Below, in pieces: positions 1 through 10,643 of a stretch of 64,000 nt of DNA (positions are counted from its first letter, which is position 1; each line of letters begins with the position of its first letter). The translations under genes were made by a program, and so were the position numbers. The stretch covers positions 6,249,858-6,313,857 of the forward strand of contig JARUPZ010000020.1 in assembly GCA_031213475.1 (NCBI GenBank), in the 5' to 3' direction. The notes beneath the pieces are model-generated. The model was not told the origin of the DNA. It saw only the letters and a list, made by a program, of their open reading frames with translations, and made no database searches. The stretch comes from Nereocystis luetkeana (Eukaryota > Sar > Phaeophyceae > Laminariales > Laminariaceae).

Positions 1-2575
1 GAAAACGGAAAAGTGCTCCAGAAGCCCTCGGAATACTTCAGGGTGGATCTTGAGGAGTGTATTGGTGTTTTTGAGTGTCCAGCCGAGTAAAATGCTTATT
101 TTCTGCCTAAAGGCTCATTTTTCGGAGTCAACCAAAAAGTTCCGTTCGTACTTTGTCTGAAGGGGAGCTAAAGAAACTCGCATGAGACGGATATTGGGCA
201 GCCTCGGACAAGCTACCACGGTCACATACCGTTGGGAGTGATTGCATTTGGGGCTTCCTCGGACGCACTATCACGTGGTAAACGGTTGGAGGTGAAGTTC
301 AGCGACAAGTCGGGGGCGGGGGCGGGGGAAAATATATATATTGTTGCGGGAACTGTCTTGCTCCACAATAGGAAAAATCTTGTCAGAGAAAGGGACTCGC
401 ACGAGACGAGTATAGAACAGCCTCGGACAAGTTGTTGCGTGATATACAGTTGGGGATGATAGTATGTGGGGCATCCTCGGACACGCTATCACATAGCAGG
501 TAGCATATAGTTGGGCCGAATTCGATGCGCTTTTGGCGTCTAGCCGTTGAGCGTCATCGACAAGTCGGGGCCGAGGAGGTGTTTATTTTGTAATGGGAGT
601 TGTCATGCTCCATCGTAGGAAAGATATTGTCAGAGAAAGGGACTCTCGCACGGGACGGGTATCGGACAGCCTCGGACAAGTTGTTACGTAGTATACAGTT
701 GGGGATGATAGTCCGTGGTGCATCCTCGGACGTTGCAGGTAGTTTACATTTGTGGCTGAATTTCGATGCACATTTGTCGCCTAGTCGTTGAGCGTCATCA
801 ACAAGTCGGGGGCGGGAAGGTGTCTATTTTGTAGTGCGAGTTGTATTTCCCCACCGCAAGAAAATTGTTGCCAGAGAAAGGGACTCTCGCACGGAACGGG
901 TACTGGACAGCCTCGGACAAGTTGTTGCATGGTATACAGTTGGGGATGATAGTGTGTGGGGTATCCTCGGACGTGCTATCACGTAGCAGGTAGTTTACAG
1001 TTGGGGTCGAATTTCGACGCGCATTTGGCGTCTAGCCGTTGAGCGTCATCGACAAGTCGGGGGCGGAAGGGTGTCAATTTTGTCGTGGGAGTTGTTTTGC
1101 TCCATCGTAGGGGAAGATTACCAGACGAAGGGACTCGCACTCGATTTGTGGAGGTTTTTCGTTGCCGGGGTTGTGGAGATGTGCTTCAGGTCCCCTACCC
1201 TTTGACTGGCAATTTGTAGCCCTTGCTTCGCGGCAATAGGGAATACATTGATGCGCCGTTCTACTTAGCAGGGAATTTGTCGTGGCTAGAGGTAGAGGGC
1301 GAGAGGTAGATGCATACAGACCTCATCAATATAGTGACACCAGCAGTTTAGCGATTATATCGCATTGGTTCGAAGAACCTTAGTCGACTTTGAGTGGGAC
1401 CCCGAGACTTATCAAGCCCGTGATCATTCTCGATAGCTATACGTAGCACTGCCGTGTTTATACTCCGTTCAGTATTGAATGCGCGGTTTTTCGTGTTGAG
1501 CAATACTGGTTGTAAAGGGCGGGTCTGGATAAACACTGAGCAAACGTCTGCGCTGCAGGCGATGTTGTAATTATGTCGCCTCATTAAAGTTCTAGTGCGT
1601 GCAGAACGTAGGGACGTTTTGAGACCTTGCATAAAGCATGTATTGCCAGTTTTAGTATATTCGGCTTTGATGCATCTCGACCACTGGTTTTGTGTGTGAG
1701 AAGCATGCCTCCTTGCTGCGCGCTACGAGTGTTCTGTTTTGGGCGCTTTGTTTCTTCAGCAGGGATTGAGTAAGAGTCAAACGCTTCTAGTAATATTAGT
1801 CTGGGCTATAGGCGAGTTTGATGACGCCTGCAGGATAGCAACCGTACTCACACCCGTACCTGCAATCTTACCTTAGCATGGCTCATTCGAGGCTTCTCAC
1901 ATATTTCGGGTGGTAAGACAACATTATAAACGCATCTACAATATATACGTATAGGTCCATGACGATAACTGGTACATGGGACGGATAGTAGACGGCCTCG
2001 GACAAGCTACCACGTGATAAAAAGTTGGGGGGGGTGGTCGGTGTGACTTCCTCGGACGCACTACCCCGAGTCAGGGCTAAGGTTCGATGTGCATCTAGCG
2101 TTTAGCCGATTGGACGCCAGCGGCAAGTCGGGGACGGGGGAGCGGTTGTCCTGTTGGGCCTGTAGACGGCGCAGCAAGATTATCCGCCTTTTACGAGTCT
2201 GAAAACGGCGGGTAAGTAGATGGTAGTCTGTGTATGAGCTCGTTGGGCTTGAACGTGCTTGTCTATCGGATGCTTGTGCGGGCCCAGCTCGTTTTATGAA
2301 TTGCAAAGTGTTTTGCTGATAAAGACACAACACACAAGGCTCTAGCAGGTACAGTATAGGGTGGGAAGTACATGCCAATTGTTTAGCAGTGCACGAGGGT
2401 ATGACGCATGGGACACTTCCGGCGCTTGATGCTTCGTTTCTAGCGACAACGTTTCGCGAGTCCTAGATCTAGAGAGCTTGGGCAAAAGTGTTTATACGTC
2501 GCAAGTTTTGGGGGTACTGCCACGTGCACCAACTTGCGTCGGGCTTGTGTTATTATGGTCCGAGTCTCTATCAAC
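1..2575. repeat. Segmental repeat, copy 1
   Basis: This stretch is collinear and highly similar, in the same orientation, with 53649-56260. Shared landmarks include the opening segment (about 1-160 against 53649-53810), the tandem block that follows, the stretch around 1330-1860 against 55025-55540, and the tail near 2478-2575. Similarity fades after about 2575. The copy is probably truncated by the window start. I see no splice-supported protein in it; the short ORFs differ between the two copies. It could be an old duplicated repeat or part of a large transposable element, but no terminal repeats or enzyme genes are visible. Confidence 0.85.
205..1180. repeat. Tandem array of ~240-285 bp units
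   Basis: About four imperfect head-to-tail units. Each contains the same landmarks in order: GGACAAGTTGTTGCGTGGTA or a close variant, a 'cagttggggatgatag' block, 'catcctcggac', 'ctatcacgtagcagg', 'gcgtctagccgttgagcgtc', 'gacaagtcggggg', and 'ggactcgcac'. A further degenerate unit lies near 1960-2140. The same array is present in the second copy at 53860-54830. No gene is visible. Confidence 0.85.
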
Positions 2576-2983
2576 GTGTGTTGTTGTTGCTTTTGTTGTT
2601 GACACAATTCAATTTGATTTGTTTCATTTTTGTGTTATTTCCGTACGAGGCACTCGGTTCCCTTGGTGCATGGCATTTCACAGTATCCCGCCGACCAGCG
2701 GGATCTTTCGCTCTTTACACGTACTCGCATCTACAGCAGTTACAGTCATACTCCTCCCCTCTCCCCTCGACCCCGCGCTTAATAAAAAACGACTCCAAGG
2801 AAATCAGTTCGCGGCCCGTATCAGCCCAGAACTATTCTATAATTCCGCAAGTGGTACACTTGTGGTCTCTCAAACGGATTCAGAAAAGTTGTTTGTCTGT
2901 CTGGCTGTCCGATCAGGGTCACTCAATGGCCACCTACGGACATATTTCTTTCCAAACGGCTACGCCCATGCCGCGCGCATCAG

Positions 2984-3145
2984 GTCGAAGCCCTCGCGGG
3001 GGCGATCGTCATGGTCCAGACCATACCTCTTCGGGTGCCCCTGTATGTGCAGTTATCAGAGTTGACTTCCAGCATCCCAATCGGGGTGACGGGTCGAGCA
3101 GCAGCAATCGCTCCCCAAAGGCCAGCGGAAAAACTGTTCGTCTAG
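2984..3145 (+). CDS. Possible orphan terminal exon (unrecognised)
   Basis: A 53-codon frame opens directly after an acceptor-like CAG at 2981-2983 and ends in TAG at 3143-3145. The peptide (starting VEALAGAIVMV, later PLRVPLYVQLSEL and PIGVTGRAAAI) has protein-like composition, unlike the repeats around it, and the length is an exact codon multiple. I do not recognise the family. Two longer overlapping frames cover the same bases (2478-3065 and 2488-3204) but have no splice support and run into low-complexity sequence. It may be a decayed gene end or chance. Confidence 0.22.
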   Translation, partial: VEALAGAIVMVQTIPLRVPLYVQLSELTSSIPIGVTGRAAAIAPQRPAEKLFV

Positions 3146-3159
3146 TCTATTTTCGAGTG

Positions 3160-3755
3160 AAAAGTAGGGTAAAAATCATTTTTGGTCTGTGCTGCAAGCG
3201 ATAAGCAGCACGGCAATAGCAAAGGCTATCCTCCGCCCCTGCCTCCTTGCCACTTCTCTCCGTCCGTCCCTCGCTCCCCCTCTCCCTCCCCTCCTCCCTC
3301 CCCCCGCGCCCTGCTCCCTCCCTCCCTCCGTCACTCCCTCCCACCCGCCCCCCCCCCTCCCTGCCTGCCTGCCTGCCTGCCCCCTCCTCGTTGTTTCCTT
3401 GTCCCTCCCTCCCTACAGCAATAGTAGTACCTGGTACCTTCGTCAAGTCTATTGTCAAGTGGAAAAATGGGTAAAATTCATTATTGGACTGTGCTGCAAG
3501 CGATAAGCGGCACGGCAATAGCAAAGGGTGTCCTCCGTCCCTGCCTCCTTGCCGCTTCTCTCCGTCCGTCCGTCCCTCGCTCCCTACCTTCCTCCTTTCC
3601 TCCCCTCCTCCCTCCTTCACTCCCTCCCTCCCTCCCTCCCTCCTCCGTCACTCCCTCCCACCCGCCCCCCCCCTCCCTGCCTGCCTGCCTGCCCCCTCCT
3701 CCTTGTTTCCTTGTACCTCCCTCCCTACAGCAGAAGTAGTACCTGGTACCTCGTA
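3160..3755. repeat. Tandem duplication with polypyrimidine tracts
   Basis: Two head-to-tail copies of about 300 bp (roughly 3160-3450 and 3470-3755). Each starts with the same 'gctgcaagcgataag-cggcacggcaatagcaaag' lead, continues into some 190 bp of CCT/CCTC/CTGC pyrimidine repeats and ends with 'agtagtacctggtacc'. Plus-strand frames read Pro/Ser/Leu and minus-strand frames read Gly/Arg/Glu; these are compositional shadows, not genes. The mirror-like pyrimidine tract could form triplex DNA. Confidence 0.85.
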
Positions 3756-3882
3756 CGCTGACGCAACACATAACAACACCGTTTTCGAAGTTCGTAAATT
3801 ATTTCGGTATGAACACCATTTCGAAATTTCGTTAAATCCTTTTCTTCCGTAGATTTTTCAGTACGGCGGGGATCCCACTTAA

Positions 3883-3969
3883 TCCTTTTAGGACTGCAGT
3901 CCCGTTTTGGGAACAAATTACTTGGAATTAGAATGATTTGCCCCCAAAATGGGACTGCAGTCCTAAAAG
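3883..3969. mobile_element. TTAA-flanked palindromic MITE, copy 1
   Basis: An 87 bp inverted repeat. The left arm TCCTTTTAGGACTGCAGTCC is mirrored by GGACTGCAGTCCTAAAAG on the right, with an inner 'ggaacaaa/tttgccccc' pair. TTAA sits immediately to the left (3879-3882). Two better preserved relatives lie at 60491-60587 and 63240-63330. TTAA flanks and C-rich ends suggest a piggyBac-type non-autonomous element; that assignment is inference. Confidence 0.7.
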
Positions 3970-4029
3970 CGCGGTTTCATTGAGTGCGGGGCCCCACGTA
4001 ATAAGTGCGGTGAAAATCTCTAGACACGA

Positions 4030-4125
4030 ATTCATCCCACTTTAGTGCGGCTGCCGCACTCAAGTGGAATAAGTGCGGTGCGGGAGCGGCTGCCGCACTC
4101 AGGTGGAACCGGTCCCGCTTTAGAT
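4030..4125. repeat. Short local palindromes (GTGCGGCTGCCGCAC)
   Basis: The palindrome AGTGCGGCTGCCGCACT at 4044-4060 recurs as GCGGCTGCCGCACT at 4086-4099, with 'aagtggaa/aggtggaa' flanks, forming two adjacent hairpin-capable units. From here to 4760 I see no gene. Confidence 0.6.
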
Positions 4126-4759
4126 GTGCTTCAGATACCATTGTTATCATATTTGTTTTTTCCACGGGAAAAATAAATCAAAAATAGTACCAGCAGGCAG
4201 TGGTAGTAGCCCCTGTAGAAACGAGGTGACAATATATTCCGCCTCCCTCGTACAAACGTGAACTCAACTACTATCTATGCAAACGCCTACGAACAGAAAG
4301 CTGACGTATTTCATAATTTTATTAAAAAAATAGAAAATACAACAAGAAATTAGTTGCGATTCTTTGCACGTGGCGAAAGTTTCATCTGGCGAACGTTTTC
4401 AACCATTCATCAATATCATAAGACAGGATGAAAAATTCGACGTCGAAAAATCGAAATTGAAATCGAAATCCGTAACACAAAAAGGGAAGAGAGACAAAAA
4501 ACGAAAAAACAAGCAATAACCAGGAAAGAAAACACACAACAGACAAGAGAATACGCAGTTTTTCGCGGATTTTCAGCGCCAGGGGGTGTTTAGCAGAGAC
4601 CAAAAGATATCCGGTGTTCCAACTGCTCAAATTCCAACTCCTCAAAGAAACCCGACCAACTACAACAAATGGTTACGAGTACACACACTTGGGGAATAAG
4701 CACGCCAACCCCGTTCCTTGGCCGTGCAATAACAACAAACGTATATGAAGGCATATACC

Positions 4760-4867
4760 AAAATCAAAGACAACATCCAGCACACCGAGTGTCCGTGCCG
4801 TGATGATGCTTCGTCCTATTAAGAGTAAAGAGATACAAGCTTGGTGGCCACAGAAACTACGACATAG
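4760..4867 (+). repeat. ~100 bp dispersed repeat, copy 1 of 3
   Basis: The segment runs from 'aaaatcaaagacaacatcc' through 'agcacacc-agtgtccgtgcc', a variable middle with 'aaagagata', to 'ggtggccacagaaactacga'. Copies lie at 13662-13755 (+) and, inverted, at 62833-62931. It is a low-copy interspersed element of unknown type. Confidence 0.65.
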
Positions 4868-5065
4868 ATATACTACATCGTAGACAATACAGAAAGACAT
4901 ACCAAGTATTATATGGCAATAGACGGTGCGCGGGCTCGGGCCCGCACGGTTTCCTAAAAGCACTTGATTTTAAACGCGAGAGGCCAGAAAGGCCAACCGG
5001 AGGTCGCAAAAGAAATATTGCAGCAACAGCAGCAGAAGGGGCACTACCACTGCTGCGTACGGCAG

Positions 5066-6147
5066 TACAAGGCGCTTCGCTCAGGAAGGAAAAGTACATC
5101 AAATCGGACAGGTGTGGTCCACGATTGATAGTTTTTTTTTTCATGATCGTAGTTGCAAACTGGCGACTTGACAATGCCAAGAGTCCCGCCGCCATGCTTC
5201 AGGAGAAAACAGCTCGGACGCCACACACGCTTCGTCTCCCTGGCGGTTGCCGTACGTAGTATGTACATACCCCAGGTAGGGTATGTACTTATTATCTGAA
5301 GTTTCATGTGCTGTATGTACGAAAAAAGATGACGCACAGCACGGCATGACAGCACCGCAAAAACAATACCAGTTACCAATGAAACCGGAAAATTCGGAAA
5401 GAAAAAAAATACTCGTCCCTCTCGTGTAATAATTTTCTGCCTGATTGGAACACCTTGCACCGGTAAAGCGAAACAAAAAAAACAACAGCAGAGCTTTTCT
5501 CTCCCAGCCTCGTACGCCGCCCGCCCCTCTCGCGACCACCTCGCCACGGATTCGGTCCGGGTAAAGATTTCCTCGCTCTCTGCCACAGTCGGCCCCATCG
5601 CCCGCCTCGCGTTAAGCTCAGTGCTCACCGTGGCCGTCGTTCGCCAGCTCGACAATGTTGTTGTTCGACTGGGTACCTCCCTCTGTGATTTCCAGCCCGG
5701 TCGCAAAAATCAGCACCGCTTGAATGTTATCTTGCAATCCCGAACGACCCTTATAACTCGTACGTACTCTATCAAAAATCACAAATTGAGGCCAGACAGA
5801 GCCGATTCATGCTTCCCTCGTGTCTCGAGGCACACGCGACGCCTAGCCACGAAAACGGCGACCGCGCTCCTTGCAACCTCCTCTCTACCCGCCACCACCC
5901 GCTGACACCCGCGACGGGGCCACGCTCGCCCGCGATACCGTACTCGGAGTACACGCACGCACACGACACAAAAGAAGAAAAAAAGGAGAAAGGACCGAGA
6001 GTGCCAGGAGGGATGGAGAAAACAAACACCCGCTGGAAATATCCGGCAAGAAATAAAAGGAGGCGGTTTCGAAGTGAGAACTCTGAGAGGCCAGGGATGT
6101 ACCAACCGAGCACGCTCAGAGATTGAGATCTAAGCAAGTGGTTCTAT
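5066..6147. repeat. ~1.1 kb dispersed repeat, copy A
   Basis: This is the intact-length copy (1,082 bp) of a repeat whose second copy is 19826-21676. Both start TACAAGG-GCTTCGCTCAGG and end near GATCTAAG--(T/A)GT-GTTCTAT. Internally they share 'gacttga-aatgccaagagtc', 'cgtacgccgcccgcccctc' and 'ctcgaggcacacgcgacgcc'. The minus strand has frames up to 220 codons, but they are not conserved in frame between copies, so I do not call a gene. It may be a solo LTR or a non-autonomous element; no target duplication is clear. Confidence 0.75.
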
Positions 6148-6309
6148 TATTAAAAAAAAACAGTCCCACGCGACAAAAGCCAGGATAGTAAACATTGTCA
6201 CCGTCACACGACGTACACACTCGTACCAATGATGAGGATCTTCAATGCGCGGGATTCGGGATTAATATCCCGTGGTCCTGTGATTGGTATGTTGTGCCGG
6301 ACTTGTTCG

Positions 6310-6445
6310 TACATCGGCACAGCAGCAGCAGCGGTCTTGCATGCCACAGCAGCAGCGGTAGCGCCACATCACAGCAGCAATGCAGTAGCAACAAACAGTA
6401 GCAGCATCATGCAGTGGGAGTGGTCTCCCATGCTAGACAGCAGCA
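6310..6445. repeat. CAG-rich microsatellite
   Basis: Interrupted CAG/CAGCAG runs. Apparent Ala/Ser frames are repeat shadows. The surrounding 6150-7600 contains no gene I can support. Confidence 0.6.
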
Positions 6446-7609
6446 GTATAGGCATGCTTAGCTTCGTAAAATCAAATATCATACCAGGTACCAAGCAGTC
6501 AATCAAATGCCTGGTCCTGTTGTACTCGAAAAGCACAACCAACGCGACAAAAAAACAGGACTGATTATTAGCATTATTGTTCTTATGCAGACGTACCAAG
6601 CCGTGCTCGAAAAAAAACGCACCCCCAATGGAGCTACTGCAGTAGAAGACTGTTTGGATAGCACTATGTCCGGAAAAGAAAAATAATGGTTTATTGTTAT
6701 GGCCCTCGAAGAAACGCGCTCGAGCACTGTTCTTAGTTTGCTTGTCTTTTTATTTTGTGAATTCGCAGTTGGAGTTGGTGAGAGTGACGAGAGAGACCAG
6801 TCGGCACCGTGATCCCCAACAAGCAGTTCCGCAACAACACCAGCATGTTTTCCCCACGTATTTTGTGGACAGGCCCATTCTGCCTACGAGCACTCGTCGA
6901 GTTGGGTTTCGTTACGATAGGTAGAACTCAAAAACAAAACCGATATGACAGGTAGGTGCCACCACTATTACTGCTACTACTACTGCTGTACCGGCATCTA
7001 CATCAGATCTTCTCCTGCTTTTCCGTCCCCTCATTGATAGTATTACTGTAGAAGGATGGGCCTGACAAAACCACCTGCAGCATGTCTTAGGACACGGCCC
7101 GCACGTTGTTGCTGTGGACAGGTGCAGTCTGCCCAAGAGTACTCGTTAAAGGTAAAGAAAAAAAGAAAAAAAACGGTTGATGTTATTCGGTTTCGTTTGG
7201 CCCAGCCATGTATGTGTGCCTACACACGTTGCCGCATCTACTGTTGTTGTAGCTCGACCAACTCTGGACAAACTCCAACCGCACCAGTACGAGAAGCTTT
7301 GTTTATGCTGGCACAGAGCCCGCCGGGATTGGCATTGGTGCCATATGCATTGAGCGCGGTGGACAAACGTGGCCGAAAACACTATGTTGAATCACACACG
7401 ATGACACAGTGACACAGCAGTCAGTGACACACACAAATAGTAAAACTGCGAGCGAGGCACCCTGCTCTCGTACGATAAAGAGTTTTTTTTTTCCTTGGAA
7501 AACCAAGAAAACCATGGAACAAAGGCTCGCGCTTCGCACTCGCGCATCTCATTATAGATATATATATATACAATGAATCTCGGCCGCTAAGAGCGAACCT
7601 TAAAATTCC

Positions 7610-8990
7610 GATTTTATCTTCAACTTTGTCTGGGACTCCGGAAGCCTTCGCTCCCCTGCCTTCGTGCTAGCTGTTTCGACCGCTTTCCTCGAGGGTCGCG
7701 CGAGCCGGCCTCCGACGGGTGTTCTCCCGTGCGCGCGTCTCGGAGTCTCGCGCCACCGACGAGCCCGGCGACCCCGAACTTGAGGGATATTTGCTGGAAA
7801 AAGGAGACACGGACGTTCTATTTTCTGTGGTCCTGGAAATTTGTTTAGGTGCTGTTGCTCCGCGAAGAGCTTCTTGTGACAAGCTTTATCTTACAGTATT
7901 ATTAATAGTAGCGTTTTACTCTCCGAGGTTCGATCTCTCGGTCTTGCTGTGATGCTATCGCTTTCTATCGACTGCCTTGCTTTGCGGGCCGCCGCCATCG
8001 GCCTGTTCGAACCCCTCGGTCCTGCCTTTCTCGGTGGCTCCCTTCCCTTGCCCCTGTCTCTTCGCTGGACGACTATACACGCACCTTCTCGGCGTATCGC
8101 GCACAGTTCTTGGTATCAGATCGTTGCATATCCCGGTGATTTTGCTTTGTTGGGTTTTGTTTTTAGTAGAAATTTGATAATTCGGCACATCTTCTCTTTT
8201 TCCTCTACTATTAATACTACGTATTGTCCTAAAAGTAGAAGGTACGCGGGTTGCTCGTGTACTCAGGATGCGAACTATTGAAGGGTTCATAATTTTTGCG
8301 GAGGATTTTTTATTGGTTCAAACTGACAGTCCCGTTTTCGACCACGAACTCGAAGAAAAATTTGCTGCGTTGAGGAGACACGGAGCTCTATCTTCAGTTT
8401 GGGCGAAGCCTTCGCTATCGATTTAGTCTTGAACTTTGTCTGGGACTCCGGACGCCTTCGCCTCCCTGCCTTCATGCTTGCCTTTTCGACCTCGATACGT
8501 ATTGACAGTCTCATGTATTCTTGGGTGCGATATCTACAAAAGCTTACCTGGTACCTGGTATTATTTACCAGGTACCAGATATCTATCTGGTAAACTGTCT
8601 ACGTGACAGACTTGATCTTATCTCATTTTCTCTCTGAGGTTCGATCTCTCGGCCTTGCTGATGCTACCGCTTTCTCCCGACTCCCTTGCTTTGCGGGCCA
8701 CCATCGGCCTGATCGACCACCTCGGTCTTGCCTCACTCGTTGGCTGCCTTCCATTGCCCCTCCCTCTTCCACGGACGACTGCACGCGCCTTCTCGGGGTA
8801 TCGCACCGTTCTTGGTACCAGATCGTTGTATATTATCCCGGTGATTGCTGTGTTGGTGTTTTAGAACTCGGCACGTCTTCTGTTTTCGCCGGGATTCAGA
8901 CTGAGAATACTACCCATGCCGTTAGCAGTAGGAGTACGGGTACTTTGCGGTTGTTCTGTATTGCCGATCGATATCAGGTATCCGGTATCC
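7610..8990. repeat. Tandem duplication of a ~700 bp unit
   Basis: The block 7610-8330 recurs diverged at about 8400-8990. Shared landmarks are 'gtctgggactccgga-gccttcg', 'gaggttcgatctctcggccttgctg', 'ttgctttgcgggcc', 'ccatcggcctg', 'ggacgact--acacgc' and 'gttcttggta-cagatcgttg-ata'. The second copy lacks part of the centre and gains a TACCTGGTACCTGGTA cluster at 8546-8583. The duplicated frames are not kept open in both copies, so no gene is called. Confidence 0.75.
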
Positions 8991-9144
8991 GGTAGGTGCT
9001 CGATACTGCTCATCATGCGTGCAGTATCTCGATTGCTGCCTGCTGTTCTCAGGATTGAGTGCGATAATGCGCGTACAGCAGTAGTACGCATCCTGTTCTC
9101 GCAGTAATTTATGCGTATACTGCAAGTTGCTGTCTGCTGCGATG

Positions 9145-9330
9145 CCGTACAAACCGCTGCTGCTGCTGCTGTTGTTGTTGTGCTGCTGCTGGTGTTGCGG
9201 CTGGGTCTTCACAGCAGCACCAGCTGCAGCAACCGACCGCTGCAGCAGCGATGCCTGCTACTACTCTTGCTGCTGTTGCTGCTATATTTTTTGTTATTTA
9301 TGCTGCAGCGCTGCAGCTGCTATCGCTTTC
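9145..9330. repeat. CTG/CAG microsatellite
   Basis: Dense, interrupted CTG and GCTG runs, giving poly-Leu, poly-Cys or poly-Ala in the three plus frames. None has splice or domain support. Confidence 0.75.
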
Positions 9331-10014
9331 GTGTGCGGGAGAGGTCATCTCCTCTGCACAAGCGCCGTTGGAAGTAGGTATACAGCTCGCCTTAGAAAGG
9401 GGTGATATAGGCGTGGGTTTTGGGTACTTGGCAACTGGGGAGCAAAGGGCAGCAAAACTACAGCAGTGTACTATCATCGTGAACAAATTTAAAGCAATCT
9501 CAGTCCTGTGAGAAACCCCTCGGAACTGAGCTGATTTTTGCCCCCGACAGCAGCAACTGAGCTCCAAAGCATCGATGATCTCCTGGCCCATAAGAAAAAA
9601 TAGACGGTTGTGATTTCCGGGCTTCAGAGTACATGGCTGAAAAAGACTAAAATTGGCTGAAAAAGACAAAAAGAATACCAGGGTACCAGGTACCAGGTAT
9701 CGTCCCAAAATGTGCTATAAAAGTTGGTCTATAAAATTCGAGTGAGACAGATACTCGTACAAAAACTGAGAACTGACACTCGGCAGTGCCTTTTCCCTGC
9801 ATCACTCGGTAGTGCCCTGATCCTGTTCGTAACAAGATCGAATTGAACATTTATGTCAACTTCCTTAAAAGTATTCACACGACTTGGCACTGGGGTATAT
9901 TTTCCTATCCGGAGCATGGGTGCCGAAAAACATGTCGGTTGTTTGCTACAAGATAAACGACAGATTGGCTAGAGATCTCTGTATACAGTACCGCGAAACA
10001 TTATAGATCCCTCA

Positions 10015-10520
10015 GGGAATGCTCTTGTGTACTAATGGTGTGGCTCGTAGCGCGCTCGCATGCTCTTGTGTACTTGTCGGGTTGGAACAGCAGTACGGGA
10101 TATATACTCGTTCCTGCTCTGTCGCCCTGAAGGCATGTGCTCTTGTGCACTTGACGTATTTTCAACAGCGGTGTTATTGGAGTGTTATTAGAGATCGAAA
10201 TATGCGACGAGGATGCTCTGCTGTCCACAAGGAATGCTCTCGTGTACTTGTCGTGTTGGAACAGCAGAATGGTATCTATGCTCGTTCCTGCTCTGTCGTC
10301 CTGAAGGCATATACTCTTGTGCACCTGACGCTCTGCCATCGCTCGTCATAATATAAGAGATCCCCGACGAGCTTTTTGGTATAGCAGCATGATATCTAAC
10401 GAGCGATGGCATGCTCTTGTGTACTTGTGGTGTTGGTACAGCACTATTGCCCTCAAAACATGCTCTTGTGCACTTACTTGGCGCTCTGCCATCGTCGCTC
10501 GTCGCGCGCTCGCATGCTCT
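10015..10520. repeat. Degenerate repeat cluster (GCTCTTGTG-ACTTG)
   Basis: The words ATGCTCTTGTGTACTTG and GCTCTTGTGCACTTG recur at least seven times, with shared spacers 'gttggaacagca', 'actcgttcctgctctgtcg' and 'cctgaaggcat'. Units run mostly in one direction. No gene is visible from 9340 to 10640. Confidence 0.65.
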
Positions 10521-10524
10521 TGTT

Positions 10525-10640
10525 TGTTGGTGTGGTATGATGGTACGGTTTGATATACTGTTGGTATGGTATATGATGGTACGGTTTGATGTACTATATG
10601 GAAATGGTATGGCGGTACGGTTCGATATGCTATATGGAAA
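10525..10640. repeat. TGGTATGGTA-rich simple repeat, left of fold-back element
   Basis: Variants of 'ggtatggtatatgatggtacggtttgatatactatatgg' repeat here and again at 12385-12570. The fold-back element therefore appears inserted inside a pre-existing TGGTATGG minisatellite. Confidence 0.65.
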
Positions 10641-10643
10641 AAA

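Noticed and set aside
2478-3204. Two overlapping ORFs of 195 and 238 codons
   Set aside because: Different frames over the same bases, no domain, and the longer one runs into repeat sequence; only 2984-3145 has exon-like borders.
3147-3771. Pro/Ser/Leu and Gly/Arg/Glu ORFs
   Set aside because: Shadows of duplicated C/T tracts, open on both strands and in several frames.
5044-6137. Minus-strand ORFs up to 220 codons
   Set aside because: They lie in the 1.1 kb dispersed repeat and are broken by frameshifts in copy B.
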